The notes: generated by a model not told the origin, from the sequence alone. 37,094 nt of DNA from an uncultured Methylococcaceae bacterium (GCA_913056195.1 CAJXMF010000030.1:1-37094); one strand, 5' to 3'. Shown: positions 8,175-17,472, counted from the first letter of the stretch. Translations and numbers: made by a program.

Positions 8175-10238
8175 ATGGACAACTCCCGGCAACCGGTTTC
8201 AATACTCAAAGGTATTGGCCCGCAATCGGTTGCCAAACTCAAAAAACTGGGTATTCATTGCCTGCAAGATTTACTGCTCCACCTCCCGTATCGCTACCTG
8301 GATAAAACCCGTTGTCATGATATTGCCCAGCTTACCGCGGGCGAGTCGGTCCTGATCAGCGGTGTTATCGAATCGGCGACGGTATTACCCCATGGCAAAC
8401 GCAATCTTATCGTATTACTGCGCGATGACAGCGGCAACATTCCATTGCGTTTTTTTCATTACACAGCCGGCCAACTCAAACAACTTAAACCCGGCGTGCG
8501 TTTGCGATGTTTTGGCGAAATTCGCCATGGCTATCAGAGCCTGGAAATGTCACACCCTGAATACACGATTGTCAATTCCCAACACACAATTACCGAACAA
8601 CACTTAACGCCGGTTTACCCCACCACCGAGGGGCTACACCAGACCACACTGCGTAAAGCCATCGACCAGGCGTTGACATTACTCAACGGCCAACTTGACG
8701 ACCATTTACCCAGCCAGCTCTGTCAGCAATATCATTTCCCACCGCTTTTACACGCTCTGGAAATTCTGCATCATCCATTGCCGCATCAACATACAGATTC
8801 AGACGCGCATCGCGCCGCACTCGCCCGCCTGGCCTTTGAAGAGTTATTGGCGCATCATTTAAAAATGCTGCAAGGCAAACAGCATAGTCAGCAATGGCAA
8901 GCGCCGGCATTTGAACAGGATGACGCACTCAAACAACGCTTTTTAGACCAACTTCCGTTTCAGCTCACCTCGGCGCAACAGCGCGTCATCGCCGAAATTG
9001 AACACGATTGCCGCCAACCCAAGCCGATGCTCCGACTGGTACAAGGCGATGTCGGCTCGGGCAAAACCGTCGTCGCCGCAATCGCCGCCTTAATGGCCTA
9101 TGCCTCAGATTATCAAGTCGCACTGATGGCGCCGACCGAACTTTTGGCCGAACAGCATCTGAATAATTTTCGGCAATGGCTTGAGCCATTAGGCATAGAA
9201 GCCTTTTTTCTCAGTGGTCAACTCAAAGGCAAACAACGTGCGCAGACCTTAAGCGCCATTAACAGTGGCGAAGCCCGACTCATCATTGGCACCCACGCGC
9301 TGTTTCAAGAGCAGGTCGATTTTGACCGCCTGGGGCTGATCATCATCGATGAGCAACACCGCTTTGGCGTTCATCAACGCCTGGCACTGCGCGAAAAAGC
9401 CACGCCCACCGGCATGAAGCCGCATCAGCTGGTGATGACGGCCACCCCGATTCCGCGCACGCTGGCCATGTTACAGTACTCTGACCTCGATATTTCCATT
9501 ATCGATGAACTGCCGCCCGGCCGAAAACCGATTATCACCTGTGTGATTCCAGCCAGCCGCAGAGATGAAGTTATCGACAGAATCCGGCAGTGGGCCGGGC
9601 AACGCCATCAAAGCTACTGGGTTTGCACCCTGATTGAAGAATCGGACAGTTTACAATGCGAAGCCGCTGAAAAAACAGCCGGCTATCTTGCCGAAGCTTT
9701 GCCAAATTTGCGCGTCGCGCTGGTACATGGACGCATGAAAGCCGCTGAAAAAGAACGCATCATGCAAGACTTCAAGGCGCACCAATATGATTTGCTGGTG
9801 GCGACCACAGTCATTGAAGTGGGCGTGGACGTCCCCAATGCCAGCCTGATGATTATCGAAAATGCCGAACGCTTAGGCCTGTCGCAGCTCCACCAGTTAC
9901 GCGGCAGAGTCGGCCGTGGTCAACAAGACAGCTATTGTTTGCTGCTCTATCAAGCCCCTTTGTCCGAAATCGGCAAACAGCGTCTGGCTATTTTACGCGA
10001 AAGCCAGGATGGCTTTGTCATTGCCGAGAAAGACCTGACTTTACGCGGCCCGGGCGAGGTCATGGGAACACGACAAACCGGCCAGATCAATTTTAAAATA
10101 GTCGAGTTAAACCGCGATCAACATCTTTTGGATAAGGTGCAAGATGCCGCGCAATACATCCTCTCACAACATCCAGAATCCATCCCTGACATTATCGACC
10201 GATGGCTCAGCCATCATAACCCTTACGCCGAGGTGTGA
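8175..10238 (+). CDS. recG: ATP-dependent DNA helicase RecG
   Basis: Branch-migrating helicase that remodels stalled forks, R-loops and Holliday junctions. The 687 aa are close to E. coli RecG (693). The N-terminal wedge/OB domain spans about 1-200. The helicase core has Walker A GDVGSGKT at 291-298, DEQH at 392-395, the TATPIPRTLAM motif III, and motif VI in QLRGRVGRG. The C-terminal region containing the TRG-type motif is present (LTLRGPGEVMGTRQTG). No strong ribosome site precedes the ATG, which suggests readthrough translation within the rpoZ-spoT-ridA operon. Confidence 0.97.
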   Translation: MDNSRQPVSILKGIGPQSVAKLKKLGIHCLQDLLLHLPYRYLDKTRCHDIAQLTAGESVLISGVIESATVLPHGKRNLIVLLRDDSGNIPLRFFHYTAGQLKQLKPGVRLRCFGEIRHGYQSLEMSHPEYTIVNSQHTITEQHLTPVYPTTEGLHQTTLRKAIDQALTLLNGQLDDHLPSQLCQQYHFPPLLHALEILHHPLPHQHTDSDAHRAALARLAFEELLAHHLKMLQGKQHSQQWQAPAFEQDDALKQRFLDQLPFQLTSAQQRVIAEIEHDCRQPKPMLRLVQGDVGSGKTVVAAIAALMAYASDYQVALMAPTELLAEQHLNNFRQWLEPLGIEAFFLSGQLKGKQRAQTLSAINSGEARLIIGTHALFQEQVDFDRLGLIIIDEQHRFGVHQRLALREKATPTGMKPHQLVMTATPIPRTLAMLQYSDLDISIIDELPPGRKPIITCVIPASRRDEVIDRIRQWAGQRHQSYWVCTLIEESDSLQCEAAEKTAGYLAEALPNLRVALVHGRMKAAEKERIMQDFKAHQYDLLVATTVIEVGVDVPNASLMIIENAERLGLSQLHQLRGRVGRGQQDSYCLLLYQAPLSEIGKQRLAILRESQDGFVIAEKDLTLRGPGEVMGTRQTGQINFKIVELNRDQHLLDKVQDAAQYILSQHPESIPDIIDRWLSHHNPYAEV

Positions 10239-10245
10239 CGACAAC

Positions 10246-10812
10246 GTGCCGTGTAATAACAGCTTTCTATTCTTGAAAGAACCCGCCTGGAAAAATAACC
10301 GCCCCGATCTGCGCCACGCTATTCCGGCCGCCGCCAGGTCATGGATTTATGAAACCGGTTCATTGACCCAACGTCTGCGTGACCGTTACCCCGGACAAAT
10401 CCAGGTCAAGCTCTTGTTCCATCAATGGAAACCGGCCTATCCGGGTGAATGTGCGCTGCTAAAACTCGATCATCACCGCTATCAGCTGGTTCGGGAAGTC
10501 CTGCTGCATGCCGGCGATACACCTTTGATTCTGGCCCGGACCATTTTACCGGAAAAGACCATTAAAATTGCCAAGCGCAATTTATCGCATCTAGGTACCC
10601 GGCCCTTAGGCGAAGTCATCTTTGCCTATCCCGATCTTGATCGTCGGCAACTGCAAATCAGCACTATTGCCAAAAAATACTGGTCGCCCCGCTTGAGTGA
10701 GCAAATCCAATTGCCGGATAATATCTGGGGCAGACGCACTGTCTATGCGATTCAAAATCAGCCTTTGCTGGTCAGTGAATGCTTCCTGCCTGCCGCGATC
10801 GTTAACGCATAA
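10246..10812 (+). CDS. ubiC: Chorismate lyase
   Basis: Converts chorismate to 4-hydroxybenzoate and pyruvate, the first committed step of ubiquinone synthesis. The GTG at 10246, 7 bases after the recG stop and preceded by GAGG, gives 188 aa, in the normal UbiC range. An upstream in-frame ATG at 10144 would overlap recG by 95 bases and add a tail unlike the family, so it is rejected. Supporting motifs are SWIYETGSLTQRL (32-44), the RYQLVREVLL strand (78-87), and LGTRPLGEVIF (116-126), which contains the catalytic-loop glutamate. ubiA is not adjacent. Confidence 0.9.
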   Translation: MPCNNSFLFLKEPAWKNNRPDLRHAIPAAARSWIYETGSLTQRLRDRYPGQIQVKLLFHQWKPAYPGECALLKLDHHRYQLVREVLLHAGDTPLILARTILPEKTIKIAKRNLSHLGTRPLGEVIFAYPDLDRRQLQISTIAKKYWSPRLSEQIQLPDNIWGRRTVYAIQNQPLLVSECFLPAAIVNA

Positions 10813-10849
10813 TTCGTGCCACAGCGATTTTTTAGTTAAAACATAACCA

Positions 10850-10878
10850 TTGAAAACGATAACGCGGGTAATTAAATA
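10850..10878 (+). promoter_or_regulatory. Weak candidate promoter for rraA
   Basis: TTGAAA (10850-10855) and TAAATA (10873-10878) are separated by 17 bases. The -10 matches the consensus at only three positions. A TATACT at 10895-10900 is too close to the start codon to serve with this leader. Confidence 0.25.
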
Positions 10879-10916
10879 GTCCCCTAGAGGATACTATACT
10901 CGTAATGGAGAAAAAA

Positions 10917-11405
10917 ATGACTCACTATGCCACAGCCGACCTTTGTGACCGCTACTCCGAACAGGAACACTTTCAGATAGGCGAACCCTTATTTAAACGC
11001 TTCGGCCGACAAAACGCTTTTCATGGCCAAATCAGCACACTGCGCGTTTTTGAAGACAACACCCTGGTCAGGCAAGCACTGCAAGAAAAGGTTGAAAACA
11101 GAATTCTGGTCATTGATGGCGGCGGCTCGCATCGCTGCGCATTACTCGGCGAGAATCTAGCGCAAATGGCCATAGACAACGGTTGGAATGGTATTATTGT
11201 GTATGGCTGTATTCGGGACTGCGATCAAATCAACCCGCTACCTATCGGTATTCGTGCCTTGAACACACACCCGCTTAAAAGCCGTAAACACGGCCATGGC
11301 GAGCGCGATATCATGATTACATTTGCCGGCATCAACTTCAGAAAAGATCATTTTCTCTATGCCGATAATGATGGAATTATCGTTTCCGACCATGAATTAG
11401 GGTAA
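10917..11405 (+). CDS. rraA: RraA family protein (ribonuclease E activity regulator A type)
   Basis: In E. coli RraA is a trimeric ring that binds RNase E and RhlB and dampens mRNA decay. The fold is shared with class II aldolases of the HMG/CHA type. The ATG at 10917 has GGAG correctly spaced before it and aligns MTHYATADLCD with E. coli MKYDTSELCD. The ATG 12 bases upstream supplies that ribosome site and is not favoured. The 162 aa contain RILVIDGGGSHRCALLGENLA, GIIVYGCIRDCDQI and the C-terminal YADNDGIIVS, all family signatures. The family also contains oxaloacetate decarboxylase/HMG aldolase-like members, so RNase E inhibition is inferred. Confidence 0.92.
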   Translation: MTHYATADLCDRYSEQEHFQIGEPLFKRFGRQNAFHGQISTLRVFEDNTLVRQALQEKVENRILVIDGGGSHRCALLGENLAQMAIDNGWNGIIVYGCIRDCDQINPLPIGIRALNTHPLKSRKHGHGERDIMITFAGINFRKDHFLYADNDGIIVSDHELG

Positions 11406-11442
11406 AATCATTGTTAACTTAACCTGGTAAAAGACTCAAGAT

Positions 11443-12393
11443 ATGCAAATCGTACTCGCAAATCCTCGCGGCTTCTGCGCCGGCGTTGACCGCGCCATTG
11501 AAATTGTCGACAAAACAATCGAAGCATTTGGCGCCCCCATCTATGTCCGCCATGAAGTCGTGCATAACCGCACCGTCGTCGATGAACTCAAAGAAAAAGG
11601 CGCTGTTTTCATCGAAGACCTGAACGATGTCCCGGTCGGCTCCTATTTGATTTTCAGTGCCCACGGGGTATCCAAAAAAGTCCAACAACAAGCCAAAGAG
11701 CGTAACCTGATTGTTTTTGATGCAACCTGCCCCCTGGTGACCAAAGTCCATATCCAGGTCGCAAAACATGCCAAACAAGACCGGGAAGTTATCCTGATCG
11801 GTCATGCCGGTCACCCCGAAGTCGAAGGAACCATGGGGCAATATCAGAAATGTACCGAACATGGTGACATTTACCTCGTCGAAACACCTGAAGACGTCAA
11901 AAAGCTAAAGGTCAACAACCCCGAAAATCTGGCCTATGTCACTCAAACCACCCTCTCGATGACCGATACCCAGGTCATGGTTGATGCCCTTAAAGAAGCT
12001 TTTCCGGCGATTCAAGAACAGAAAAAAGACGATATCTGTTATGCCACGCAAAACCGTCAGGATGCGGTACATGACCTGGCTGAAAAATCAGACCTGATTC
12101 TGGTGGTCGGCTCCCCGAACAGTTCAAACTCCAATCGTTTGCGCGAGATTGCTGAACAACTTGGCAAACCCGCTTATCTGATAGACACTTACCGGGACAT
12201 GGATAAAGCCTGGCTGGAGGGTGTTGACGTCGTGGGTGTGACAGCCGGTGCTTCAGCGCCTGAAGTTCTTGTTCAGGAGGTTATCAACCAACTCAAACAA
12301 TGGGGCGGCGCAAACGCTATAGAAAATGAAGGCATTGAAGAAAAAGTCGTTTTCTCATTACCCAAAAACCTGAAAAAACATATTACGGCTTAA
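11443..12393 (+). CDS. ispH: 4-hydroxy-3-methylbut-2-enyl diphosphate reductase
   Basis: Last step of the MEP isoprenoid pathway, a [4Fe-4S] enzyme giving IPP and DMAPP from HMBPP. The 316 aa match the E. coli length. The three cluster cysteines are at 12 ([10 protein letters not shown]), 96 (DATCPLV) and 199 ([11 protein letters not shown]). The E-N loop residues (HEVVHN at 37-42) and the TQTTLS and [11 protein letters not shown] substrate-binding segments are present. It follows rraA by 37 bases and ends in a hairpin shared with the convergent channel gene. Confidence 0.98.
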   Translation: MQIVLANPRGFCAGVDRAIEIVDKTIEAFGAPIYVRHEVVHNRTVVDELKEKGAVFIEDLNDVPVGSYLIFSAHGVSKKVQQQAKERNLIVFDATCPLVTKVHIQVAKHAKQDREVILIGHAGHPEVEGTMGQYQKCTEHGDIYLVETPEDVKKLKVNNPENLAYVTQTTLSMTDTQVMVDALKEAFPAIQEQKKDDICYATQNRQDAVHDLAEKSDLILVVGSPNSSNSNRLREIAEQLGKPAYLIDTYRDMDKAWLEGVDVVGVTAGASAPEVLVQEVINQLKQWGGANAIENEGIEEKVVFSLPKNLKKHITA

Positions 12394-12405
12394 ACCGGAT
12401 TGCTG

Positions 12406-12428
12406 AGCTGCCGAGTTACCCGGCAGCT
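12406..12428. terminator. Hairpin between convergent ispH and K+ channel genes
   Basis: AGCTGCCG and CGGCAGCT form a perfect 8-bp stem around a 7-base loop. It is placed between two convergent stop codons and could serve both strands. The T-tract is short, so efficiency as an intrinsic terminator is uncertain. Confidence 0.5.
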
Positions 12429-12434
12429 TTACCC

Positions 12435-14204
12435 TCAAGCCTCGGCTTTAAACCTACCCGGCACCAGCCCTTTTTTTCCTCTTTTGGCCAGCCACCATCG
12501 TATCAAACTGCTTCTAGGCAAATACTTGCCTTCGAGTACATAAAACAGGTTATACTCATTATTCAATGTCGCATTAAACAAACGATAGGCTAAACGCGTT
12601 GAGCAAAACAGAATTTGATCGCCCTCTTTCAGCTTAAAATCATCTTGCGGCAAAATATATTCTTGATCGCCCTGCTTTATCACAAGCACAACCATATCCA
12701 ACCGCTGCTCGCGATTTCGGGGGTCGCGCTGTAGATCGCCCAGGCACACCGTTTTCCCTGCCCGTAGTTGTTCTAACAACGCACTGCTCTGCTCTTCATC
12801 AACGTCAAACGTAATCAAATGTGGATTACGTTTGCCGATACGTTCGCGCAACAAACGGATAACCTGTTTCATCTCCGCAGCCCGGCCGGGTTTGTTCGCC
12901 AACAAATAGCCGAAGAACTTTTTTAACAATGGCGCAATCAGCAAAAACAGAATTTTACGGGCGGTAACCAATGATGGCTCCATAATCATATCAACATTCG
13001 AAGCATTAAAGGCAACCGCATTATGATGTCGATTTTGCCGCGCAATCGTGAACAAATTCTTGTTGAAATACCGGGCATTCAACAAAATACCCAAATTATG
13101 GCCATCATCGTCGGTCGCTGCGATAATGCCGACCGAATTTTCAATACCGGCTTGCGATAAGGTATTAGCCGTCGTCCGACCCACGATGTAATGTTCGATA
13201 TATTCGTTTTTTGTCGTATTCTTGGGATCCGGGTCGATAATTGATGTTCTCATATTATATTTGGTCAACACTCGGTTAACCTCATGTCCCATGCGCCCGT
13301 AACCGCAAATTATCCAGGTCCCCTGCGGCGGCCTGACATATTTATCCAGCCTCGCCTCGCGATCGCGCACCAGCCAATTATTCAAGGCATAAAAGCCAGG
13401 GTTATGCATGGCGGCCGCTAACACCTTGGCATAGGTTTTAAACGGATCAACAATATGCACTTCTCCGCCTAAGGTCACCAATGATTCTTCAAATACATCG
13501 ACCTTCGACATCGTGATAATGCCCACGTTCTTATTCAACGCGCGCGCCAATGCCGATATTTTCAAATTGCTTTCTTCGTTATTGGTAATGGCCACAACAG
13601 CCTTGCAATGGCGACTGCGAATACCGGCTTCCAGCAAATGTTTTGGCACACCGGCATCGGCACAAAGCCCAGGCATTGACACCGTATAGTTGCGAAGCTG
13701 TAACGCTTTAATCCGCTCTTCATCAATATCGATAATGACGGCAGATTTACCGTAATCACTCAAGCCCCGCGTTAACACACTGCCGGTATCGCCAAAACCA
13801 CAGATAATAAAAAAAGGCCCCGGAATCTTGCGCACCTGCCGTGAAAAACGCCACTCGGATAATGCTCGAATAAAGAATGGATTTTGCATCAAGCGAATGA
13901 TGCTCCCGATCGCATATAACCAGGTGATAACACTGACATACAGACACGCAATGGCCCAAAACCGCTGGGCATCACTAAACGGTATTGGAATTTCACCAAA
14001 ACCCGTTGTCGTTGCGGTGTAAGTCATGAAATAAAACGCATGAAAAATACTCATATACTGCGTTTTTCCATCAATAACCGGCCCTGGAATAAAAACCATG
14101 CCAAGAATAGATACGGCATAAACAACAATCAATGCAATAATTGGCATGCGCATTTCGCGCATGACAATAAAAGAAACTCTGCTTATATCAACGACATTTG
14201 CCAT
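12435..14204 (-). CDS. Potassium channel family protein with two RCK (TrkA-N) domains
   Basis: Inner-membrane K+ channel or K+ regulatory protein of 589 aa. Two membrane helices (about 21-40 and 83-104) flank a pore helix with selectivity filter TTTGFGE (65-71), so the pore region is of the 2-TM type. Two Rossmann RCK domains follow in one chain, at about 131-260 (glycine motif GFGDTG, 136-141) and about 296-420 (GYGRMG, 301-306). A TrkA-C-like segment (about 475-545) ends in the DFKLKEGDQILF motif. RCK domains gate by nucleotide or ion binding. It lies 26 bases after the small membrane protein gene at 14231-14614 and is presumably co-transcribed with it. It may be ion-selective for K+, but GFG instead of GYG leaves this open. 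Confidence 0.88.
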   Translation of the reverse strand: MANVVDISRVSFIVMREMRMPIIALIVVYAVSILGMVFIPGPVIDGKTQYMSIFHAFYFMTYTATTTGFGEIPIPFSDAQRFWAIACLYVSVITWLYAIGSIIRLMQNPFFIRALSEWRFSRQVRKIPGPFFIICGFGDTGSVLTRGLSDYGKSAVIIDIDEERIKALQLRNYTVSMPGLCADAGVPKHLLEAGIRSRHCKAVVAITNNEESNLKISALARALNKNVGIITMSKVDVFEESLVTLGGEVHIVDPFKTYAKVLAAAMHNPGFYALNNWLVRDREARLDKYVRPPQGTWIICGYGRMGHEVNRVLTKYNMRTSIIDPDPKNTTKNEYIEHYIVGRTTANTLSQAGIENSVGIIAATDDDGHNLGILLNARYFNKNLFTIARQNRHHNAVAFNASNVDMIMEPSLVTARKILFLLIAPLLKKFFGYLLANKPGRAAEMKQVIRLLRERIGKRNPHLITFDVDEEQSSALLEQLRAGKTVCLGDLQRDPRNREQRLDMVVLVIKQGDQEYILPQDDFKLKEGDQILFCSTRLAYRLFNATLNNEYNLFYVLEGKYLPRSSLIRWWLAKRGKKGLVPGRFKAEA

Positions 14205-14230
14205 AGGAATAAAAATCGCCTGAATGCTAT

Positions 14231-14614
14231 TTACAGCCGTGACATTAATGTTTCGGCCACCAGAATCACAGCCGATATAATATTGGCAATCAAGGCGCCG
14301 CCCGTAAAAGAAACGATACTGGCCATCACCTCGGGTGTTAACCCGGTTTCGGTCACATGCACCACAACCGTCCAGTAGGTTGCCGCCGTCACCAGCTGTA
14401 AATCAGCCACCAGGCTGGTGGCTAACAATACCGCGCCAATTTGTGAGCGATCACCAAACTTTAAAACCGTTGCGATAAAATTAACAATGATGACGGCAAA
14501 TAACTCAAATACACTATGATGTGCAGGATTATCGAGTTCGCCGAGAAAGAAACCGAAATTCAATGTCAGCGCTAAAACCACAAAAAAACCAAAAATAACC
14601 TTCTCGAAATTCAT
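14231..14614 (-). CDS. Small four-helix membrane protein, DUF6394-like
   Basis: 127 aa, very hydrophobic, with helices at about 5-25, 35-52, 60-80 and 96-122. Conserved-looking polar elements lie between them, notably the FGDRSQIGAVLLATSLVADLQL block. I recall a family of unknown function (DUF6394) with this sequence pattern, but the assignment is from memory. AGGA lies seven bases before the ATG. The K+ channel gene follows at 26 bases, so an accessory-subunit role is a reasonable inference and not shown. Confidence 0.8.
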   Translation of the reverse strand: MNFEKVIFGFFVVLALTLNFGFFLGELDNPAHHSVFELFAVIIVNFIATVLKFGDRSQIGAVLLATSLVADLQLVTAATYWTVVVHVTETGLTPEVMASIVSFTGGALIANIISAVILVAETLMSRL

Positions 14615-14719
14615 TTCAATATCCTGTATGGAGCACTTAAATTTAATGGCATATCAGCCTATTTTAGTCCAAAAAACCTCGCAATAGAAAAAAAACACTA
14701 GCCCATCAATATTATTTAT

Positions 14720-14728
14720 TGCTAATAT
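14720..14728 (+). promoter_or_regulatory. Candidate extended -10 for the rhodanese gene
   Basis: TGC followed by TAATAT lies in an AT-rich divergent intergenic region, 28 bases before the rhodanese ATG. There is no recognisable -35. Confidence 0.3.
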
Positions 14729-14755
14729 ACAGCTTTTAAAAAAACGGAGAACGTT

Positions 14756-15115
14756 ATGTCATTAAGTGCTATGGATTTAGTGGCCGCTGCCAAACAGAAT
14801 ATTACTGAGATTTCTGTTGAAGAGGCCAAACAAAAATTGTCTGATATGTTAGTGCTGGATGTCAGAGAGCCTGCCGAATATACGCAAGGCCATATTCACG
14901 GTGCTATCAATATCCCGCGCGGTGTGTTGGAGTTTAAAATATCCGCCCATCCTGATTTCCAGGGCGCTGAAGACCGCGATATTCTGGTTTATTGTCAATC
15001 GGGCGGGCGCTCTGCATTGGCCACAGAAAACCTGAATAAAATGGGCTACCAAAAAGCCGCGAGTATGGCTGGTGGCTTTAAAGCCTGGCTCGAGCATAAT
15101 TACGATGTCGCCTGA
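14756..15115 (+). CDS. Single-domain rhodanese-like sulfurtransferase
   Basis: Cytosolic 119-aa rhodanese domain. The active-site cysteine is C80 in a six-residue loop, CQSGGRSA. The CH2A-type motif VLDVREPAEYTQGHI (33-47) and the C-terminal MAGGFKAWLEH are intact. GGAG precedes the ATG. Likely a persulfide carrier or thiosulfate sulfurtransferase; the physiological donor is unknown. hslR overlaps its 3' end by 11 bases, so the two are translationally coupled. Confidence 0.93.
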   Translation: MSLSAMDLVAAAKQNITEISVEEAKQKLSDMLVLDVREPAEYTQGHIHGAINIPRGVLEFKISAHPDFQGAEDRDILVYCQSGGRSALATENLNKMGYQKAASMAGGFKAWLEHNYDVA

Positions 15116-15494
15116 TTCTATCAGAATCGATAAATGGCTCTGGGCTGCGCGTTTTTTTAAAACGCGCAGACTCGCATCAGATGCTGTATCGGGGGGTAAG
15201 GTTCATATCAACGGCCAGCGCTGCAAACCCTCTAAAGAGATTAAAATCGGCGATGCCTTGCATATCAGTAAAGATCAATACAGCTGGGAGATTACCGTTA
15301 AAGGCATTAACAAACAGCGAAGGCCTGCCAGCGAAGCGGTATTACTGTACGAAGAAAAACCTGAAAGCATTGAAAAACGACGCGAACAAATCCGCTTAAA
15401 CAAAGAACAGCAGGCATTATTCCCGCATCAAGAGCGAGAAAGACGTCCGACTAAAAAACAACGTCGTCAGATTCATCGATTTAAACAAATCTAA
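15105..15494 (+). CDS. hslR: Ribosome-associated heat shock protein Hsp15 (S4 domain)
   Basis: RNA-binding protein that in E. coli binds dissociated 50S subunits carrying nascent chains and helps recycle them after heat shock. With the ATG at 15105 the protein is 129 aa and aligns with E. coli Hsp15 throughout: [30 protein letters not shown], and the diagnostic [16 protein letters not shown]. The C-terminal basic tail [14 protein letters not shown] is also present. An ATG 33 bases upstream is in frame but inside the rhodanese gene and off the family alignment. The stop overlaps the tail of iscA on the other strand by a few bases. Confidence 0.95.
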   Translation: MSPDSIRIDKWLWAARFFKTRRLASDAVSGGKVHINGQRCKPSKEIKIGDALHISKDQYSWEITVKGINKQRRPASEAVLLYEEKPESIEKRREQIRLNKEQQALFPHQERERRPTKKQRRQIHRFKQI

Positions 15495-15814
15495 ACCGTA
15501 AAGCTTTCGCCACAACCACAGGTGCCTTTAACATTTGGGTTGTTAAATTTGAAGGCTTCATTCAGGCCTTCTCGCGCATAATCAAGCTCCACCCCATCCA
15601 GATATTCCAGATCCGCTTTATTGACGATGACTTTAACGCCATTTTGTTCAAAAATGGTATCGTCGTCGGTCAATTGCTCGGCATAATCCAAGACATAGGC
15701 ATAACCTGAACATCCTGACGGCTTAACCCCCAGCCTCAAACCAATACCCGAGCCCCGTTTAACCAATTGTTTCTCAATTTGTTTCGCCGCACGTTCGGTC
15801 ACTGTAATCGCCAT
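15491..15814 (-). CDS. iscA: Iron-sulfur cluster assembly protein IscA
   Basis: A-type Fe-S carrier that passes clusters to apoproteins. The 107 aa equal the E. coli IscA length. The three conserved cysteines are C35 ([10 protein letters not shown]) and the CxC pair near 99 and 101 (GTCGCGESF). The FKFNNPN segment before the CxC is typical. It begins 1 base after the iscS stop, so the two are strictly co-translated. Confidence 0.95.
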   Translation of the reverse strand: MAITVTERAAKQIEKQLVKRGSGIGLRLGVKPSGCSGYAYVLDYAEQLTDDDTIFEQNGVKVIVNKADLEYLDGVELDYAREGLNEAFKFNNPNVKGTCGCGESFTV

Positions 15815-15815
15815 A

Positions 15816-16910
15816 TCAAATCCTGATAATATTCTTTAAGTTTTCTATAAATGTATCGATTTCCTGCATCGTATTCGCTTTGCCTAAACTCACACGAATC
15901 GCCCCCTTTGCGGTTTGTACATCAACCCCCATAGCTAACAACACCGCGCTAGGCTCACCCCCGCCTGAGGAACAGGCAGAAGCACTGGAAACAGCAATAT
16001 TTTTCTGATCCAATTGCATTTGCAGCATTTCACCATCCACTCCTGCAATCGAAAATTGAACGGTATTTGGCAATCTATCCACTTTTTCCGAAAAAATGAC
16101 ACAGCCTGGAAGCTTCTTTAGCCCTGCTTCCAAATGCAAACGCAATTGCAATAAAAGTTGCCAGCGTGACTCAAGCTCAGATTTGGCCAGTTCACAGGCT
16201 TTGCCAAAACCAATAATGGCGGCAACATTTTCGGTCCCCGCTCGAATCCCCGATTCCTGGCTACCGCCACGCAACAATGGCTTAAGGGCAAAATCACGCG
16301 CGGCAATCAACGCCCCGCAACCTTTCGGGCCATATAATTTATGACTGGACAAGCTCATCAACTGCGTATTTAACGCGTCAAAGTCCAGCGCTATTTTACC
16401 GGCGGCTTGTACCGCATCGGTATGGCACACGATACCTTGTTCGCGCAATCTGGCAAAAACCGGCGCAATATCCTGGATGACACCGGTTTCATTGTTCGCT
16501 CGCATGATTGAAATGAAATCATTAGCGCCTAACCCCATATCGTCAATGGCGACATCAATTACCTGGCCTTGTCTATTGACCGGCACGGTCGCTATAGGTT
16601 TATTTTGCGGCGCAACCGCTAAAACGGAAGGGTGCTCAATGGCTGACGCGACACAACGATGGCCTGGCGTCAGCTGAGCTAATGCCAGATTATTCGATTC
16701 CGTTCCGCCACTAGTGAAAACAACTTGAGACGAATGAACGCCTACGAACTCAGCCACTTGTTCACGCGCCGTCTCAATTGCCGTTCGTGATAAGCGTCCA
16801 AGCCGATAAAGACTCGATGGATTACCATAAAACCGCTTCAAAAACGGCTGCATCGCATCAAACACCGCATCGTCAAGCGGCGTCGTCGCATTATGATCGA
16901 AATAGATCAT
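15816..16910 (-). CDS. iscS: Cysteine desulfurase, short IscS/NifS type
   Basis: PLP enzyme that converts cysteine to alanine and a protein persulfide for Fe-S and thio-cofactor synthesis. Of 364 aa, the PLP lysine is K191 ([10 protein letters not shown]) and the persulfide cysteine is C313 ([13 protein letters not shown]). H93, the PLP-stacking histidine, is in EHPSVL. The protein ends right after the small domain ([10 protein letters not shown]), about 40 residues shorter than E. coli IscS. It therefore lacks the tail that contacts IscU. The loop residues SSGGGEPS resemble NifS-like more than canonical IscS enzymes. It is placed between iscR (13 bases) and iscA (1 base). Whether iscS or nifS is the better symbol is uncertain. 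Confidence 0.9.
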   Translation of the reverse strand: MIYFDHNATTPLDDAVFDAMQPFLKRFYGNPSSLYRLGRLSRTAIETAREQVAEFVGVHSSQVVFTSGGTESNNLALAQLTPGHRCVASAIEHPSVLAVAPQNKPIATVPVNRQGQVIDVAIDDMGLGANDFISIMRANNETGVIQDIAPVFARLREQGIVCHTDAVQAAGKIALDFDALNTQLMSLSSHKLYGPKGCGALIAARDFALKPLLRGGSQESGIRAGTENVAAIIGFGKACELAKSELESRWQLLLQLRLHLEAGLKKLPGCVIFSEKVDRLPNTVQFSIAGVDGEMLQMQLDQKNIAVSSASACSSGGGEPSAVLLAMGVDVQTAKGAIRVSLGKANTMQEIDTFIENLKNIIRI

Positions 16911-16923
16911 GGGGTTACAATGA

Positions 16924-17406
16924 TTATGCTGAAGCCTGATCTTGCCGGGTTTGGAATTTTATTACCGCTGCATCCTGGTCTTGCCGCATGGCAACTTCAT
17001 TGACATAGTCTTTTTCCATCAAGGAAGCCAGGGAAATGCCTTGTAAATACTGCCGGATTTGTTCACTTAGCCCCATCCACAAATCATGAGTTAAACAGGG
17101 CAAATGATTTTGACAGTCCCCCGCCCCGCCACATTTAGTCGAATCGACCTGCTCATCCACCGCTGTGATGATGTCGGCAATACTGATTTCAGCGGCCGGA
17201 CGACTCAAACGATAACCGCCACCAGGACCACGCACACCCTTCACCATGCCGGCTTTGCGCAAACGTGCAAATAATTGTTCCAGATACGAGAGTGAAATGG
17301 TTTGACGCGTCGCGATATCCGTTAACGTCACCGGTTTATTTTGGCTATGAAATGCCAAATCCAGCATTGCAGTCACCGCATAACGGCCTTTTGTTGTCAG
17401 CCTCAC
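16924..17406 (-). CDS. iscR: Fe-S cluster sensing repressor IscR (Rrf2 family)
   Basis: Rrf2-family DNA-binding protein that represses the isc genes when it carries a [2Fe-2S] cluster. The 160 aa have an N-terminal winged helix ([18 protein letters not shown]). Cluster ligands C92, C98, C104 and H107 occupy exactly the E. coli positions. The start codon is GTG at 17404-17406, with AGGTG correctly spaced before it. It heads iscR-iscS-iscA and has its own predicted promoter with an IscR-like site. Confidence 0.96.
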   Translation of the reverse strand: MRLTTKGRYAVTAMLDLAFHSQNKPVTLTDIATRQTISLSYLEQLFARLRKAGMVKGVRGPGGGYRLSRPAAEISIADIITAVDEQVDSTKCGGAGDCQNHLPCLTHDLWMGLSEQIRQYLQGISLASLMEKDYVNEVAMRQDQDAAVIKFQTRQDQASA

Positions 17407-17441
17407 TGAGACACCTATAAATAACCAATTTAAGTAAGGTT

Positions 17442-17470
17442 ACTATATTAAAACCCAGTAATTTAGTCAA
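17442..17470 (-). promoter_or_regulatory. sigma70 promoter of iscR-iscS-iscA
   Basis: On the minus strand TTGACT (17470-17465) and TATAGT (17447-17442) are separated by 17 bases, giving a short leader before the iscR GTG. This is the best promoter in the window by consensus match. Confidence 0.75.
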
Positions 17471-17472
17471 CT
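17454..17472 (-). promoter_or_regulatory. Candidate IscR type 1 operator overlapping the -35
   Basis: The minus strand reads AGTTGACTAAATTACTGGG. The half GACT-A-AAT-T-A matches the known type 1 core GACTRWWWYAGTC well on the left and partly on the right. Its position on the -35 fits autorepression by [2Fe-2S]-IscR. Confidence 0.4.

Noticed and set aside
10144..10245. Upstream ATG extension of ubiC
   Set aside because: It overlaps the 3' end of recG by 95 bases and adds residues absent from UbiC; the GTG at 10246 with GAGG fits the family.
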